DNA from: Kribbella antibiotica
Lineage (GTDB): Bacteria > Actinomycetota > Actinomycetes > Propionibacteriales > Kribbellaceae
Assembly: GCF_004349055.1 (NCBI RefSeq)
Contig: NZ_SMKX01000018.1
Span: 25,884 to 89,883 of the forward strand
DNA length: 64,000 nucleotides
Direction: 5' to 3'
This document shows, piece by piece, positions 15,603 through 24,726 of the stretch. Below the pieces are notes generated by a model. The model had not been told where the DNA came from, did not search any database, and worked only from the letters and a program-made list of their open reading frames with translations. The translations under genes and the position numbers were made by a program. The first letter of the stretch is position 1, and every line of letters starts with the position of its first letter.

Positions 15603-16384
15603 GACAGCCACCGCTTCCGGCGGCGATAGTGCTTCACATCGCGGAATGACTTCGCCGCCCCCTCCGCACCGAGGCCCAGGTAGAACTCCCGTACGTCGCC
15701 GTCCGCGAGGAGATCGGCGGCCGGCTTGTCCATCACGATCGAGCCGTTCTCCAGCACATACCCGTGCTGCGCGATCGAGAGCGCCATCGCCGCGTTCTGC
15801 TCAACCAGCAGCACGGTCGTGCCCTGCTGGTTGATCTGGACGATCACATCCCGGATCTGCTGCACGATCATCGGCGCCAAGCCGAGACTCGGCTCGTCGA
15901 GCAGCAGGTATCTCGGGTCGGACATCAACGCACGCCCGATCGCGAGCATCTGTTGCTCCCCACCCGACAGGTATCCGGCAGGCCGATGCCGCCGTCCCGC
16001 GAGGACCGGGAACAGCTCGTACGTGCGATCGAGGTTCTTCCGGATCGAGCGCGGCGTGACGTGACCGCCGATCCGCAGGTTCTCCTCGACGGTGAGATCG
16101 GCGAGAATCCGCCGGCCCTCCAGGACCTGTTTGATGCCCAGGGCAGCGATCCGGCTGGCGCCGTAGCCGTGGATCGGCTCACCGTCGAGAGTGATCGACC
16201 CGCGTCGTACCGCACCGTCGTGCACGTCCAGCAGGCCGGACAGCGCGCGCAACAGAGTGGACTTGCCGGCGCCGTTGGCCCCCAGCAGGGCAACGATCTG
16301 CCCTTGCGGGACCTCGAGGCCGACGCCCCGCAGCACCAGCATCACATCGTCGTAGACGACCTCGAGATTCTTCGCTGCCAGCAC
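15599..16384 (-). CDS. livF: ABC transporter ATP-binding protein, LivF type
   Basis: 261-residue ATPase: Walker A GANGAGKST, signature YLSGGEQQMLAIGRALM, Walker B YLLLDEPSLGLAP. The C-terminal tail is longer and more basic than in most LivF (KSFRDVKHYRRRKR). GTG 16384 follows GGAGG at five bases. It is the first gene of the operon livF-livG-acyl-CoA synthetase-livH-livM-livK; a TetR-like palindrome lies 112 bases upstream. Confidence 0.9.
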   Translation of the reverse strand: MLAAKNLEVVYDDVMLVLRGVGLEVPQGQIVALLGANGAGKSTLLRALSGLLDVHDGAVRRGSITLDGEPIHGYGASRIAALGIKQVLEGRRILADLTVEENLRIGGHVTPRSIRKNLDRTYELFPVLAGRRHRPAGYLSGGEQQMLAIGRALMSDPRYLLLDEPSLGLAPMIVQQIRDVIVQINQQGTTVLLVEQNAAMALSIAQHGYVLENGSIVMDKPAADLLADGDVREFYLGLGAEGAAKSFRDVKHYRRRKRWLS

Positions 16385-16495
16385 CCGGCCTCCCGGATCC
16401 CCAGTGTTCCCATCACCTTGGCGAGTGAGTGTGGCACCGCCATTGGGTACTGAGAAGGGCTGGCAGCCCGGAAAGCGGACACGCTCCCCAAACCG

Positions 16496-16509
16496 TGACC
16501 GACCGGTCA
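16496..16509. promoter_or_regulatory. TGACCGACCGGTCA palindrome, candidate TetR-type operator
   Basis: Arms TGACC and GGTCA flank GACC, and the inner GACCGACCGGTC is typical of sites bound by TetR-family regulators of acyl-CoA and aromatic-acid genes. It lies between hisH and the livF start. No TetR gene is visible in the window, so the regulator would be encoded elsewhere. Confidence 0.4.
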
Positions 16510-16536
16510 GGGGTGAAACCAGTTAGACCACTGGTA

Positions 16537-17178
16537 CTACAGGGAGCGGACCCAGTTCTCCAGGACTGTCGCGCCTGCGTCGCCGGACTTCTCCGGGTGG
16601 AACTGGGTGGCGGTCAGCGGGCCGTTCTCGACCGCGGCCACAAAGGCATCACCGCCGTACGTCGTCCGGGTGACCAGCGGCGTGACCGACTCGCGGGTGT
16701 CGTTGAGCTCCCAGGTGCGGACGCCGTACGAGTGGACGAAGTAGAAGCGTTCCTTGTCGACACCCTCGAACAACCGCGTGCCGGCCGGTACGTCGATGGT
16801 GTTCCAGCCCATGTGCGGAACCGGCTGACCCTCGGTCGGCTGGAGGCGCTCGACTGTGCCTGGCCACTGGTCGCAACCGTCGGTCTCGACGCCGTGCTCG
16901 ATACCGCGGGCGAACAGGATTTGCATGCCGACGCAGATGCCGAGGACCGGGCGGCTGCCGGTCAGGCGGCGGTCGATGATCGCGTCGCCGCGGACTGCCT
17001 TCAGGCCGGCCATACAGGCGGCGAAGGCGCCGACGCCGGGGACCAGGAGGCCGTCGGCGTTCAGCGCTTCGTCGTAGTCCGAGGTGACGGTGACATCGGC
17101 GCCAACCCGTTGCAGGGCTCGCTCCCCGGACCGGATGTTGCCCGATCCGTAGTCGAAGAGGACGACCTTCTTGCTCAC
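16537..17178 (-). CDS. hisH: Imidazole glycerol phosphate synthase, glutaminase subunit HisH
   Basis: 213-residue class I glutamine amidotransferase: oxyanion strand [13 protein letters not shown], nucleophile Cys82 in [11 protein letters not shown], and the His-Glu pair in TQFHPEKSG near the C-terminus. It supplies ammonia to HisF for imidazole ring closure in histidine synthesis. The GTG start overlaps the hisB stop (GTGA). The usual next genes hisA and hisF do not follow; a short dyad (16518-16535) after the stop may end the transcript. Confidence 0.95.
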   Translation of the reverse strand: MSKKVVLFDYGSGNIRSGERALQRVGADVTVTSDYDEALNADGLLVPGVGAFAACMAGLKAVRGDAIIDRRLTGSRPVLGICVGMQILFARGIEHGVETDGCDQWPGTVERLQPTEGQPVPHMGWNTIDVPAGTRLFEGVDKERFYFVHSYGVRTWELNDTRESVTPLVTRTTYGGDAFVAAVENGPLTATQFHPEKSGDAGATVLENWVRSL

Positions 17179-17774
17179 AGGGCGCCCTTGGTGGACGGGA
17201 TCCCCGGCTGCCGCGGGTCGAGCTCGGCGGCGGCGCGCAACGCGCGGGCGAAGGCCTTGAACTGTGCCTCGACGATGTGGTGCGGGTCGCGGCCGGACAG
17301 CACCCGGATGTGGATGCAGATCGCGGCGTTGAACGCGAGCGTCTCGAAGACGTGCTGGGTCAGCGAACCGGCGTAGTCGCCACCGATGATCGCGTAGACC
17401 TGACCGTCGGGCTCGCCGGTGTGCACGCAGTACGGGCGGCCGGACAGGTCGACCGTGCAGTGCACGAGCGCCTCGTCGAGCGGCACGGTCGCGTCGCCGA
17501 AGCGCCGGATGCCCTTCTTGTCGCCCAGCGCCTCTTTCAGCGCCTGGCCGATACCGATCGCGGTGTCCTCGACCGTGTGGTGCGCGTCGATCTCGAGGTC
17601 GCCGACCGTGTTCACGTGCAGGTCGAGCAGCGCGTGCTTGGCCAGCGCGTTGAGCATGTGGTCGTAGAAGCCGACCCCGGTCGAGATGTCGGCCCGGCCA
17701 GTCCCGTCCAGGTCGAGCTCGATCAGGACCTTGGACTCGCTCGTCTCGCGATCGATCCGTGCAGTGCGGGTCAT
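17175..17774 (-). CDS. hisB: Imidazoleglycerol-phosphate dehydratase
   Basis: 199 residues with the metal-binding motifs HHTVED and [13 protein letters not shown] and the typical [19 protein letters not shown]. It is the monofunctional form (no phosphatase domain). The ATG overlaps the hisC stop (ATGA) and the stop overlaps hisH (GTGA). Confidence 0.96.
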   Translation of the reverse strand: MTRTARIDRETSESKVLIELDLDGTGRADISTGVGFYDHMLNALAKHALLDLHVNTVGDLEIDAHHTVEDTAIGIGQALKEALGDKKGIRRFGDATVPLDEALVHCTVDLSGRPYCVHTGEPDGQVYAIIGGDYAGSLTQHVFETLAFNAAICIHIRVLSGRDPHHIVEAQFKAFARALRAAAELDPRQPGIPSTKGAL

Positions 17775-18889
17775 GACAACCTTCCCGTGTCTGTCTTGAG
17801 GATGCGCTCCAGTGAAGCGCGGAACGCGGCCATCTCCTCGCCCGTGCCGATCGAGACCCGCAGCCAGCCGTCCGGGCCGGTCTCGCGGATCAGGATGCCG
17901 TCGTCGAGCAGCGTCTGCCAGACCGCGTGCCGGTCGGCGAAGGTGCCGAAGAGGACGAAGTTCGCGTCCGAGTCGACCGCGCGCAGACCAAGGCTGCGCA
18001 GCCAGTCGACCGTTTCGTCGCGCTCGATGCGCAACTGCTCGACCCGGCCGAGCAGCTCGTCGGAGTGCCGCAACGCGGCCCGGGCGACCGCCTGGGTCAC
18101 GGCGGACAGGTGATAAGGCAGCCGGACGATCCTCAACGCGTCGACCAATTGGTTGCTCGCGGCAAGGTATCCGACCCGGCCGCCGGCCAGGGCGAACGCC
18201 TTCGACATCGTCCGCGCGACGGCAAGATTCGGGTACGACGGCAACAACGAGAGCGCGCTCGGAGTCCCGGTCCGGCGGAATTCGCCGTACGCCTCGTCGA
18301 CGACCAGTACGGCGCCGGTCGCGGCCGTGCGAGCCGCCAATGCCTCGACGACCTGGATCGGGAGCGCCGTACCGGTGGGGTTGTTCGGTGAGGCGAGCAG
18401 CACGATCGACGGGCGGTGTCGCGAGATCGCGGCGAGCGCCTTGGACTGGTCGAGCGTGAAGTCCTCGGAGCGGCGGCCCGTAACCCAAGCAGTGTTGGTG
18501 TTTCGGGCGTACTCCGGGTACATCGAGTAGGTCGGCGCGAAGGACAGCGCCGTCCGGCCCGGGCCGCCGAAGGCCTGCAGGATGTGCAGCATGACCTCGT
18601 TGGAACCGTTCGCCGCCCAGATCTGCTCGGGCGCCAGCTGCGCTCCGGACTCACGGCCGAGGTAGGCGGCGAGGTCGGCCCGCAGGTCGAGAAATTCGCG
18701 GTCCGGGTAACGGTTGAGGCCGCGTGCGGCGTCGGTCACCGAGGCCGCGATATCCGCGACGACCGCCTCACTCGGGCTGTACGGGTTCTCGTTGACGTTC
18801 AGCAGGATCGGTACGTCGAGCTGCGGGGCGCCGTACGGCTCAAAGCTTTTGAGCTCCTCGCGGATCGGTAATCCGTCAAAGCGACTCAT
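17771..18889 (-). CDS. hisC: Histidinol-phosphate aminotransferase
   Basis: 372-residue fold type I PLP enzyme: [12 protein letters not shown] near the N-terminus, [23 protein letters not shown] lysine in [16 protein letters not shown], and the C-terminal [13 protein letters not shown] 18889 was taken because it overlaps the hisD stop (TGATG); the longer in-frame extension to 19060 lies inside hisD. It transfers the amino group from glutamate to imidazole acetol phosphate. Confidence 0.95.
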   Translation of the reverse strand: MSRFDGLPIREELKSFEPYGAPQLDVPILLNVNENPYSPSEAVVADIAASVTDAARGLNRYPDREFLDLRADLAAYLGRESGAQLAPEQIWAANGSNEVMLHILQAFGGPGRTALSFAPTYSMYPEYARNTNTAWVTGRRSEDFTLDQSKALAAISRHRPSIVLLASPNNPTGTALPIQVVEALAARTAATGAVLVVDEAYGEFRRTGTPSALSLLPSYPNLAVARTMSKAFALAGGRVGYLAASNQLVDALRIVRLPYHLSAVTQAVARAALRHSDELLGRVEQLRIERDETVDWLRSLGLRAVDSDANFVLFGTFADRHAVWQTLLDDGILIRETGPDGWLRVSIGTGEEMAAFRASLERILKTDTGRLS

Positions 18890-20214
18890 CAAATAGCTCC
18901 GGGGAAGCGGACGGAGACGGCTGCGCCGTGGGCGGGCAGGTCTTCGGCGTTGGCGAGGGCAACTACGTGGCCGGCGACCTCTTCGAGGGCGTCGCGCGAG
19001 TAGTTGATGACGTGCATGGCCTTCAGGAAGCTGCGCACGGACAGGCCGGACGAGTGGCACGCGCAGCCCGCGGTCGGGAGAACGTGGTTCGATCCGGCGC
19101 AGTAGTCGCCGAGCGAAACCGGCGACCAGCCGCCGACGAAAATCGCGCCTGCGTTGGTGATCCGGGCCGCGCGCTCCTCGGCGTCGACGGTCTGGATCTC
19201 CAGGTGCTCGGCCGCATACGCATCCACGAGCGCAGTGCCCTGGTCGAGATCATCCACCAGTACGACGGCCGACTGCTGACCGTTGAGTGCCTCGAGCACG
19301 CGCTCGCGGTGCTTGGTCTGCGCGACCTGGATCGGCAGCTCAGCCTCGACTGCCGCGGCCAGGGCCTCGCTCGGAGTGACCAGGACCGACGCGGCCATCG
19401 GGTCGTGCTCGGCCTGGCTGATCAGATCCGCGGCGACGTGCTGCGCGTTGGCGGAGTCGTCGGCGAGGATCGCGATCTCGGTCGGGCCGGCCTCGGAATC
19501 GATGCCGACCTCACTCTGGAGGAACCGCTTCGCGGCAACGACGTAGATGTTGCCGGGGCCGGTGACCAGGTTGACCTTGCGGCAACCGTCGAAGCCATAC
19601 GCGAAGCCGGCGATCGCCTGCGCGCCGCCCATCGCGTAGACCTCGGTGATGCCGAGCATCTCGCACACGGCGAGCACAGTCGGGTGCGGCAGGCCACCGA
19701 ACTCCTTCTGCGGCGGCGATGCCACTGCCAGCGAAGGCACACCGGCAACCTGCGCCGGGACGACGTTCATGACAACGCTGGATGCCAGCGGGGCGCGCCC
19801 GCCCGGGACGTACAGTCCGACGCGCTGCACCGGAACGAAGCGCTGGACGACTCGGCCGCCCGGTGCCGGCTCGGAGGCGATATCGGCGGTCTTCTCGTCC
19901 TCGCTGACCTCGCGGACCCGACGGATCGACTCCTCGAACGCCGCCCGCACGGTCGGGTCCAGCTCCGCCAGCGCGGTCTTCAGCGCCACCGCCGGAACCC
20001 GGATGTCCTCCACCCGCACATGGTCGAACTTCTCGCCGTACTCCCGGATGGCCTCGAGTCCACGATGGCGGACGTCCAGACACAGGGGTCGGACGACGTC
20101 GAGAGCCTTCTCGACGTCGAACACGGCTCGGGGGACGAGGGCGTTCACTTCGGCTTGGAGGTCGGAGACCTCACCGGCCGCCACTCGGCCCCGCAGGTCG
20201 ACGCGGCGAATCAT
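18889..20214 (-). CDS. hisD: Histidinol dehydrogenase
   Basis: 441 residues, full length for the family, catalysing the last two oxidations of histidine synthesis with NAD and zinc. Recognisable blocks are [49 protein letters not shown] and SQAEHDP. A TAGACT box six bases before the ATG (20226-20221) suggests a leaderless transcript from a promoter directly in front of the operon. Confidence 0.96.
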   Translation of the reverse strand: MIRRVDLRGRVAAGEVSDLQAEVNALVPRAVFDVEKALDVVRPLCLDVRHRGLEAIREYGEKFDHVRVEDIRVPAVALKTALAELDPTVRAAFEESIRRVREVSEDEKTADIASEPAPGGRVVQRFVPVQRVGLYVPGGRAPLASSVVMNVVPAQVAGVPSLAVASPPQKEFGGLPHPTVLAVCEMLGITEVYAMGGAQAIAGFAYGFDGCRKVNLVTGPGNIYVVAAKRFLQSEVGIDSEAGPTEIAILADDSANAQHVAADLISQAEHDPMAASVLVTPSEALAAAVEAELPIQVAQTKHRERVLEALNGQQSAVVLVDDLDQGTALVDAYAAEHLEIQTVDAEERAARITNAGAIFVGGWSPVSLGDYCAGSNHVLPTAGCACHSSGLSVRSFLKAMHVINYSRDALEEVAGHVVALANAEDLPAHGAAVSVRFPGAI

Positions 20215-20310
20215 GGGCCCAGTCTAGTGCTGACGCGTCGTGCCTCCGACCGCATATCCAGTGTTCGAGCGTCACGCCCCGTCACGCCACGTACTGAGAT
20301 GAGTTGTCCA

Positions 20311-20480
20311 CTAGGGCATGCCTGGCGGTCCCGCGCCGTAGCGAGCATGTGCTCGGTGCGGTAGCTCGGCGTGCTGGGGCGAAGGCCTCGATGCTTTTCC
20401 ATCGTGGCCTTTGCACCAGCGCGGCGAGGTGCCGTGCCGAGTGCAGCGCAGTAGGCGTGGGACCGCCAGGCATGGCCTAG
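20311..20480. repeat. 170-nt near-perfect hairpin (long imperfect palindrome)
   Basis: The outer arms starting CTAGGGCATGCCTGGCGG (20311) and ending in its complement (20480) pair over ~29 bases with two mismatches. Pairing continues inward for ~50 more bases, where most mismatches are T/C or G/A changes that leave G-U wobble pairs in RNA. The centre is CGATG-CTTTTC-CATCG. The left arm has a two-base bulge. Both ends are CTAG. The element ends nine bases before the LON-domain gene and overlaps its -10 box. Confidence 0.85.
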
Positions 20481-20489
20481 GCTCCTTAT

Positions 20490-21158
20490 ATGGACTCCCG
20501 CCTGCCGCTGCTCACTGTCGACACGGTGATCTTTCCTGGGCTGGTGCTCCCGATCCCGGTCACCGACGTCCAGGGGCGCGCGGTGATCCGCGACCTGGTC
20601 GAGAACGGTGGCGAGATGGCCTGCGGCGCCCTCGCCGTCCGCGACGGCTACGAGCTCGGCGAACGTGTCTTCCGCTCTCTCTACGGCACCGGCTGCTCGG
20701 CCACGATCTCCGAGATCCGCCTGGACGCCGACGACGACGGCCCGGTCGAGATCACGCTGACCGGCAATCGCCGCTTCAAGGTCGCCGAACTCGACGGCGG
20801 CGGCGACTACCTGGTCGCCGACGTCGAATGGCTCGACGAAGAGCTCGGCGAGGACCCCCTCGGCGCCGCCACGATCGCGGTCGGCCGCTTCCGCAAGTAC
20901 GCCGAAGCCGTCTCCGCCATCAGCCGCCCCGGCCTCCACCTAGGCGACCTCCCCGACGACCCCAGCACCCTGTCCTACCTGATGTCCGCCGCCATGACGC
21001 TCCTAACGCCGGACCGCCAAAAACTCCTCGAAGCCACCGACACCACCAACCGTCTCACCCAGCTGGTCGGCTTCCTGGACTCGGAGCTCTCCGCCATCAC
21101 CGCGCTCCCCTCCCTCCCCGCCACCGACCTCAGCTGGTCCAGCATGTCGCCGAACTGA
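20490..21158 (+). CDS. LON N-terminal (substrate-binding) domain protein
   Basis: 222 residues consisting of a single Lon_substr_bdg domain: LPLLTVDTVIFPGLVLPIPV at the start, then VRDGYELGERVF, GCSATISEIR and ITLTGNRRFKV. There is no AAA+ or protease domain, so it is the free-standing type found widely in Actinobacteria, with unknown role. A TAGGCT box lies six bases before the ATG, suggesting leaderless expression; the large hairpin upstream covers this promoter. Confidence 0.85.
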   Translation: MDSRLPLLTVDTVIFPGLVLPIPVTDVQGRAVIRDLVENGGEMACGALAVRDGYELGERVFRSLYGTGCSATISEIRLDADDDGPVEITLTGNRRFKVAELDGGGDYLVADVEWLDEELGEDPLGAATIAVGRFRKYAEAVSAISRPGLHLGDLPDDPSTLSYLMSAAMTLLTPDRQKLLEATDTTNRLTQLVGFLDSELSAITALPSLPATDLSWSSMSPN

Positions 21159-21204
21159 GCCGCGACCGCTACCGAAGTGAATCCCGGGGCGGTATGGTTT
21201 TGGT

Positions 21205-21441
21205 ATGAGCAAGCAGATTACGGTGCGGCTGCCGGATGAACTCGTGGAGTTCATGGACCAACTGGTGGCGACGGACAAGGCGACGAGCCGGGCTTCGGTG
21301 GTGGCTCGGGCGATGGAGCGTGAGCGGCGGCGGGAGCTGGCGACGCGCGATCTGGCGATTCTGGCGGAGTACGGCGAAGATCCCGAGCTCGAGGGATTGG
21401 CGTCGGCCGTGTCCGGGACCGCGTTGAACGACCTCGACTGA
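21205..21441 (+). CDS. Ribbon-helix-helix antitoxin, MazE-like
   Basis: 78 residues. The N-terminal half is a ribbon-helix-helix domain (KQITVRLPDELVEFMDQLV then SRASVVARAMERERR), and the acidic C-terminal tail (YGEDPELEGLASAV) is the likely toxin-binding part. The TATGGT box six bases before the ATG points to a leaderless, probably autoregulated transcript. The toxin gene begins one base after the stop. Confidence 0.85.
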   Translation: MSKQITVRLPDELVEFMDQLVATDKATSRASVVARAMERERRRELATRDLAILAEYGEDPELEGLASAVSGTALNDLD

Positions 21442-21442
21442 G

Positions 21443-21745
21443 ATGCGGCCGCTGCACATCGCCCGGCTGGACAAGCCGCGGCCGGTGGTCGTGCTCACGC
21501 GCGAGCTGATTCGCCCGCGGTTGACCAATGTCACCGTTGCGCCGATCACCAGCACCATCCGTGGGCTCTCCACCGAGGTGCTCGTCGGCCCGCAGAACGG
21601 GCTCGACCACGCGAGCGCCATCTCCTGCGACAACATCCAGACGATCCCGAAGTCTCACCTCGGCCGCCTGATCGGCTACCTGCACCCCGACCAGGAACCA
21701 GCCCTGGCCGAGGCCATCAGTCTCGCCTTCGATCTGGAGATCTAG
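21443..21745 (+). CDS. MazF/PemK-family endoribonuclease toxin
   Basis: 100-residue compact beta-barrel toxin: KPRPVVVLTRELIR, VTVAPITSTIRGLSTEVLVG, DHASAISCDNIQTI and LGRLIGYLHPDQ, matching MazF blocks including the conserved Arg/Thr/Ser region. It cleaves RNA at short motifs and is neutralised by the adjacent antitoxin. It lies 12 bases from the convergent ilvD end. Confidence 0.88.
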   Translation: MRPLHIARLDKPRPVVVLTRELIRPRLTNVTVAPITSTIRGLSTEVLVGPQNGLDHASAISCDNIQTIPKSHLGRLIGYLHPDQEPALAEAISLAFDLEI

Positions 21746-21757
21746 GGACTTGGAGAT

Positions 21758-23608
21758 TTAGCCGAGCTTGCTGACATCCCGTACGGCGCCCTTGTCGGCG
21801 CTCGTCGCCATGGCGGCGTACGCGCGGAGCGCCTGCGACACCTTCCGCTCGCGGTTCTTCGGGGCGTAGACACCGCCCAGCGCCGTACGGCGGACTTCCA
21901 GCTCGGCGTCGTCGACCAGCAGCTCGATGGAGCGGTTCGGGATGTCGATGCGGATCTGGTCGCCGTCCTGGACGAGCGCGATCGTGCCACCCGAGGCGGC
22001 TTCCGGAGAAGCGTGCCCGATCGACAGGCCCGACGTACCGCCGGAGAACCGGCCGTCGGTCACCAGGGCGCAGACCTTGCCCAGGCCGCGGCCCTTCAGG
22101 AACGACGTCGGGTAGAGCATCTCCTGCATCCCCGGCCCACCCTTGGGACCTTCGTAGCGGATCACCACGACGTCACCCGGCTGGATCTGCTTGGCCAGGA
22201 TCTTCTCGACCGCTTCGTCCTGCGACTCGCACACCACCGCGGGGCCCTGGAAGGTCCAGATCGACTCGTCCACACCGGCGGTCTTCACGACACAGCCGTC
22301 GACGGCCAGGTTGCCCTTCAGTACGGCGAGTCCGCCGTCCTTGGAGTAGGCGTGCTCCAGGTCGCGGATGCAGCCACCGGCCGCGTCCGTGTCCAGCGTC
22401 TCCCAACGCTCCGACTGCGAGAACGCGGTCGCGGACCGCTTGCAGCCCGGCGCCGCGTGCCACAGCTCAACGGCCTCGGCCGACGGCGAGCCGCTGCGCA
22501 CATCCCAGTTCTTCAGCCAGTCACCGATCGATGCGCTGTGCACGGTGTGGATGTCTTCGTTCAGCAGGCCGGCCCGGTAGAGCTCGCCCAGGATCGCCGG
22601 GATGCCACCAGCGCGGTGCACATCCTCCATGTAGTACGTGCCGCCAGGAGCAACGTTCGGCGCGACCTTCGCCAGGCACGGCACCTTGCGCGACACCGCG
22701 TTGATGTCGTCCAGGTCGAAGTCGACCTCGGCCTCCTGCGCCGCGGCCAGCAGGTGCAGGATCGTGTTCGTCGATCCGCCCATCGCGATGTCCAGCGCCA
22801 TCGCGTTCTCGAATGCGAGGCGCGAGGCGACGGTCCGCGGCAGCACGGTCTCGTCGTCGGTTTCGTAGTACCGCTTGGTGATCTCGACGACCGTGCGGCC
22901 CGCGTTCTCGTACAGCGCCTTGCGGGCGGTGTGCGTGGCCAGCACCGAACCGTTGCCGGGCAGCGCCAGACCGATCGCCTCGACCAGGCAGTTCATCGAG
23001 TTCGCGGTGAACATGCCCGAACACGACCCGCAGGTCGGGCAGGCGTTCTCCTCGATCCGCTGGATGTCCTCGTCGGAGACGTTCTCGTTGACGGCCTCGG
23101 ACATCGCGTCGATCAGGTCGAGCTTGCGCACGGTCCCGTCGACCAGCGTCGCCCGGCCGGCCTCCATCGGGCCACCGGAGACGAACACGGTCGGGATGTT
23201 CAGCCGGAGCGCGGCCATCAGCATGCCCGGGGTGATCTTGTCGCAGTTCGAGATGCAGACCAGCGCGTCCGCGCAGTGCGCCTCGACCATGTACTCGACC
23301 GAGTCGGCGATCAGGTCCCGCGAAGGCAGGCTGTAGAGCATGCCGCCGTGCCCCATCGCGATCCCGTCGTCGACGGCGATCGTGTTGAACTCGCGCGCGA
23401 TGCCGCCGGCCTGCTTGATCGCCTCGGAGACGATCCGCCCGACCGGGGCGAGGTGCGTGTGGCCGGGGACGAACTCGGTGAAGCTGTTCGCCACCGCGAT
23501 AATCGGCTTCCCGAAGTCCCCACGGTCTACGCCGGAGGCCATCATGAGGGCGCGGGCGCCCGCCATGTTGCGGCCGTGGGTGACGGTACGGGACCTCAGA
23601 TCAGGCAC
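21758..23608 (-). CDS. ilvD: Dihydroxy-acid dehydratase
   Basis: 616 residues. Iron-sulfur cysteines occur in [12 protein letters not shown] and in [47 protein letters not shown] and [19 protein letters not shown] are family blocks. The Lys-carbamate/Mg site region is also present. It makes the 2-keto acid precursors of valine, isoleucine and leucine. I place the start at GTG 23608, which follows GGAG by six bases, rather than at the in-frame TTG at 23620. Confidence 0.95.
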   Translation of the reverse strand: MPDLRSRTVTHGRNMAGARALMMASGVDRGDFGKPIIAVANSFTEFVPGHTHLAPVGRIVSEAIKQAGGIAREFNTIAVDDGIAMGHGGMLYSLPSRDLIADSVEYMVEAHCADALVCISNCDKITPGMLMAALRLNIPTVFVSGGPMEAGRATLVDGTVRKLDLIDAMSEAVNENVSDEDIQRIEENACPTCGSCSGMFTANSMNCLVEAIGLALPGNGSVLATHTARKALYENAGRTVVEITKRYYETDDETVLPRTVASRLAFENAMALDIAMGGSTNTILHLLAAAQEAEVDFDLDDINAVSRKVPCLAKVAPNVAPGGTYYMEDVHRAGGIPAILGELYRAGLLNEDIHTVHSASIGDWLKNWDVRSGSPSAEAVELWHAAPGCKRSATAFSQSERWETLDTDAAGGCIRDLEHAYSKDGGLAVLKGNLAVDGCVVKTAGVDESIWTFQGPAVVCESQDEAVEKILAKQIQPGDVVVIRYEGPKGGPGMQEMLYPTSFLKGRGLGKVCALVTDGRFSGGTSGLSIGHASPEAASGGTIALVQDGDQIRIDIPNRSIELLVDDAELEVRRTALGGVYAPKNRERKVSQALRAYAAMATSADKGAVRDVSKLG

Positions 23609-23745
23609 GAGAATCTCCAAGTTCTAGAGCTGGACGAACTCAGTCCATGGTGCCACTCGTCGTCCGAATGCCGAAACGCCGGTCCCGTATGACGGATTCC
23701 TGACGCTCCTGAGCGGGGTGAACCGGTGCCGCTATCGTGTTGTTC

Positions 23746-24672
23746 ATGGACGACTCCGAGCTGGTGCGGGCGGCGCAGGCGGGCGACATCAGTGCGCTCG
23801 GCACGCTGCTGGCCGGGCACCGCGCCCGGATGGCGGCAGTTGCGATCGCGGTCGTTGGCGCAGGAGCGGATGCGGACGACGCAGTGCAGGAGGCGATGAC
23901 GGTCGCGCTCGCCCGGATCGGCGACGTACGCGATCCGGCTGCAGTCGGCCCGTGGCTGCGTCAGGTGGTCCGCAACGCTTGCCTCACGTACCTGCGCGCC
24001 CGGCAACCACTCCCTCTCGACGAGCAACTGCACGCCGTACTGCCGTCGACCGAGCCCGACCCAGCCGAGCTGCTGGAGCGCCATGCCACACGGGACTGGG
24101 TCTGGCGTGCGCTGGAGGACCTGTCGCCACCGCTGCGGCTCGTGATGATGCTGCGGCACTTCAGTGGCGTGACGGCGTACCAGGACATCGCTGACGCCTG
24201 CGGCATCCCAGTGGGCACAGTGCGCAGCCGCCTGGCCAAGGCGCGCGGTCAGCTGAGCGCCAGCCTGCTGGCCACGGCCGACGACTGCCATAGCGACGTG
24301 AGCGCACTAGCCGCCGTACGGCGCAGTGAGGTCGAGGAGACGTTGGCTGCGGCGGAGCGGGGAACGCTGGCTGAGGTGCTGGCGGCGCACTGGTCGCCCG
24401 GCGCGACTTACACCTGGTCAGGCGGGCAGGGCGACGCCAACTCTTTCCTGCGCGGCATGTACGGCGACATCGCCGACGGCGTCCGTGGCCGGATCACCAA
24501 TGTGCTTGCCAGCCAGGACGTCACGGTCAGCGAGATCAACCTGATCAACCCGCCCGAGGACCCGCTGCACTGCCCGCCGACCGTGGTCTGGGTGCAGCAC
24601 CTGCGAGACAGCCAGGTGTGTGACCTGCGGCTGTTCCACCAGCCCCGGCTGGAGAACGCCCTTTCTGCGTGA
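23746..24672 (+). CDS. ECF sigma factor with C-terminal SnoaL-like domain
   Basis: 308 residues. Sigma region 2 (DDAVQEAMTVALARIGDVRD) and region 4 (LPPLR-type turn, YQDIADACGIPVGTVRSRLAKAR) occupy about residues 1-180. The remaining ~125 residues (starting near AERGTLAEVLAAHWSPGA) form a SnoaL/NTF2-like module, as in ECF groups where the extension controls activity instead of a separate anti-sigma factor. A TATCGT box sits seven bases before the ATG. No anti-sigma gene is adjacent; the next gene is a methyltransferase. Confidence 0.83.
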   Translation: MDDSELVRAAQAGDISALGTLLAGHRARMAAVAIAVVGAGADADDAVQEAMTVALARIGDVRDPAAVGPWLRQVVRNACLTYLRARQPLPLDEQLHAVLPSTEPDPAELLERHATRDWVWRALEDLSPPLRLVMMLRHFSGVTAYQDIADACGIPVGTVRSRLAKARGQLSASLLATADDCHSDVSALAAVRRSEVEETLAAAERGTLAEVLAAHWSPGATYTWSGGQGDANSFLRGMYGDIADGVRGRITNVLASQDVTVSEINLINPPEDPLHCPPTVVWVQHLRDSQVCDLRLFHQPRLENALSA

Positions 24673-24726
24673 CGCAGACCACAAGCAATCCCGCGAACTC
24701 CTGACCTGCTCACGCATCCTGTTGGT

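Noticed and set aside
20211..20939. 242-residue minus-strand ORF across the long hairpin
   Set aside because: Mostly antisense to the LON-domain gene; the remainder is the palindrome. No start signal and no family.
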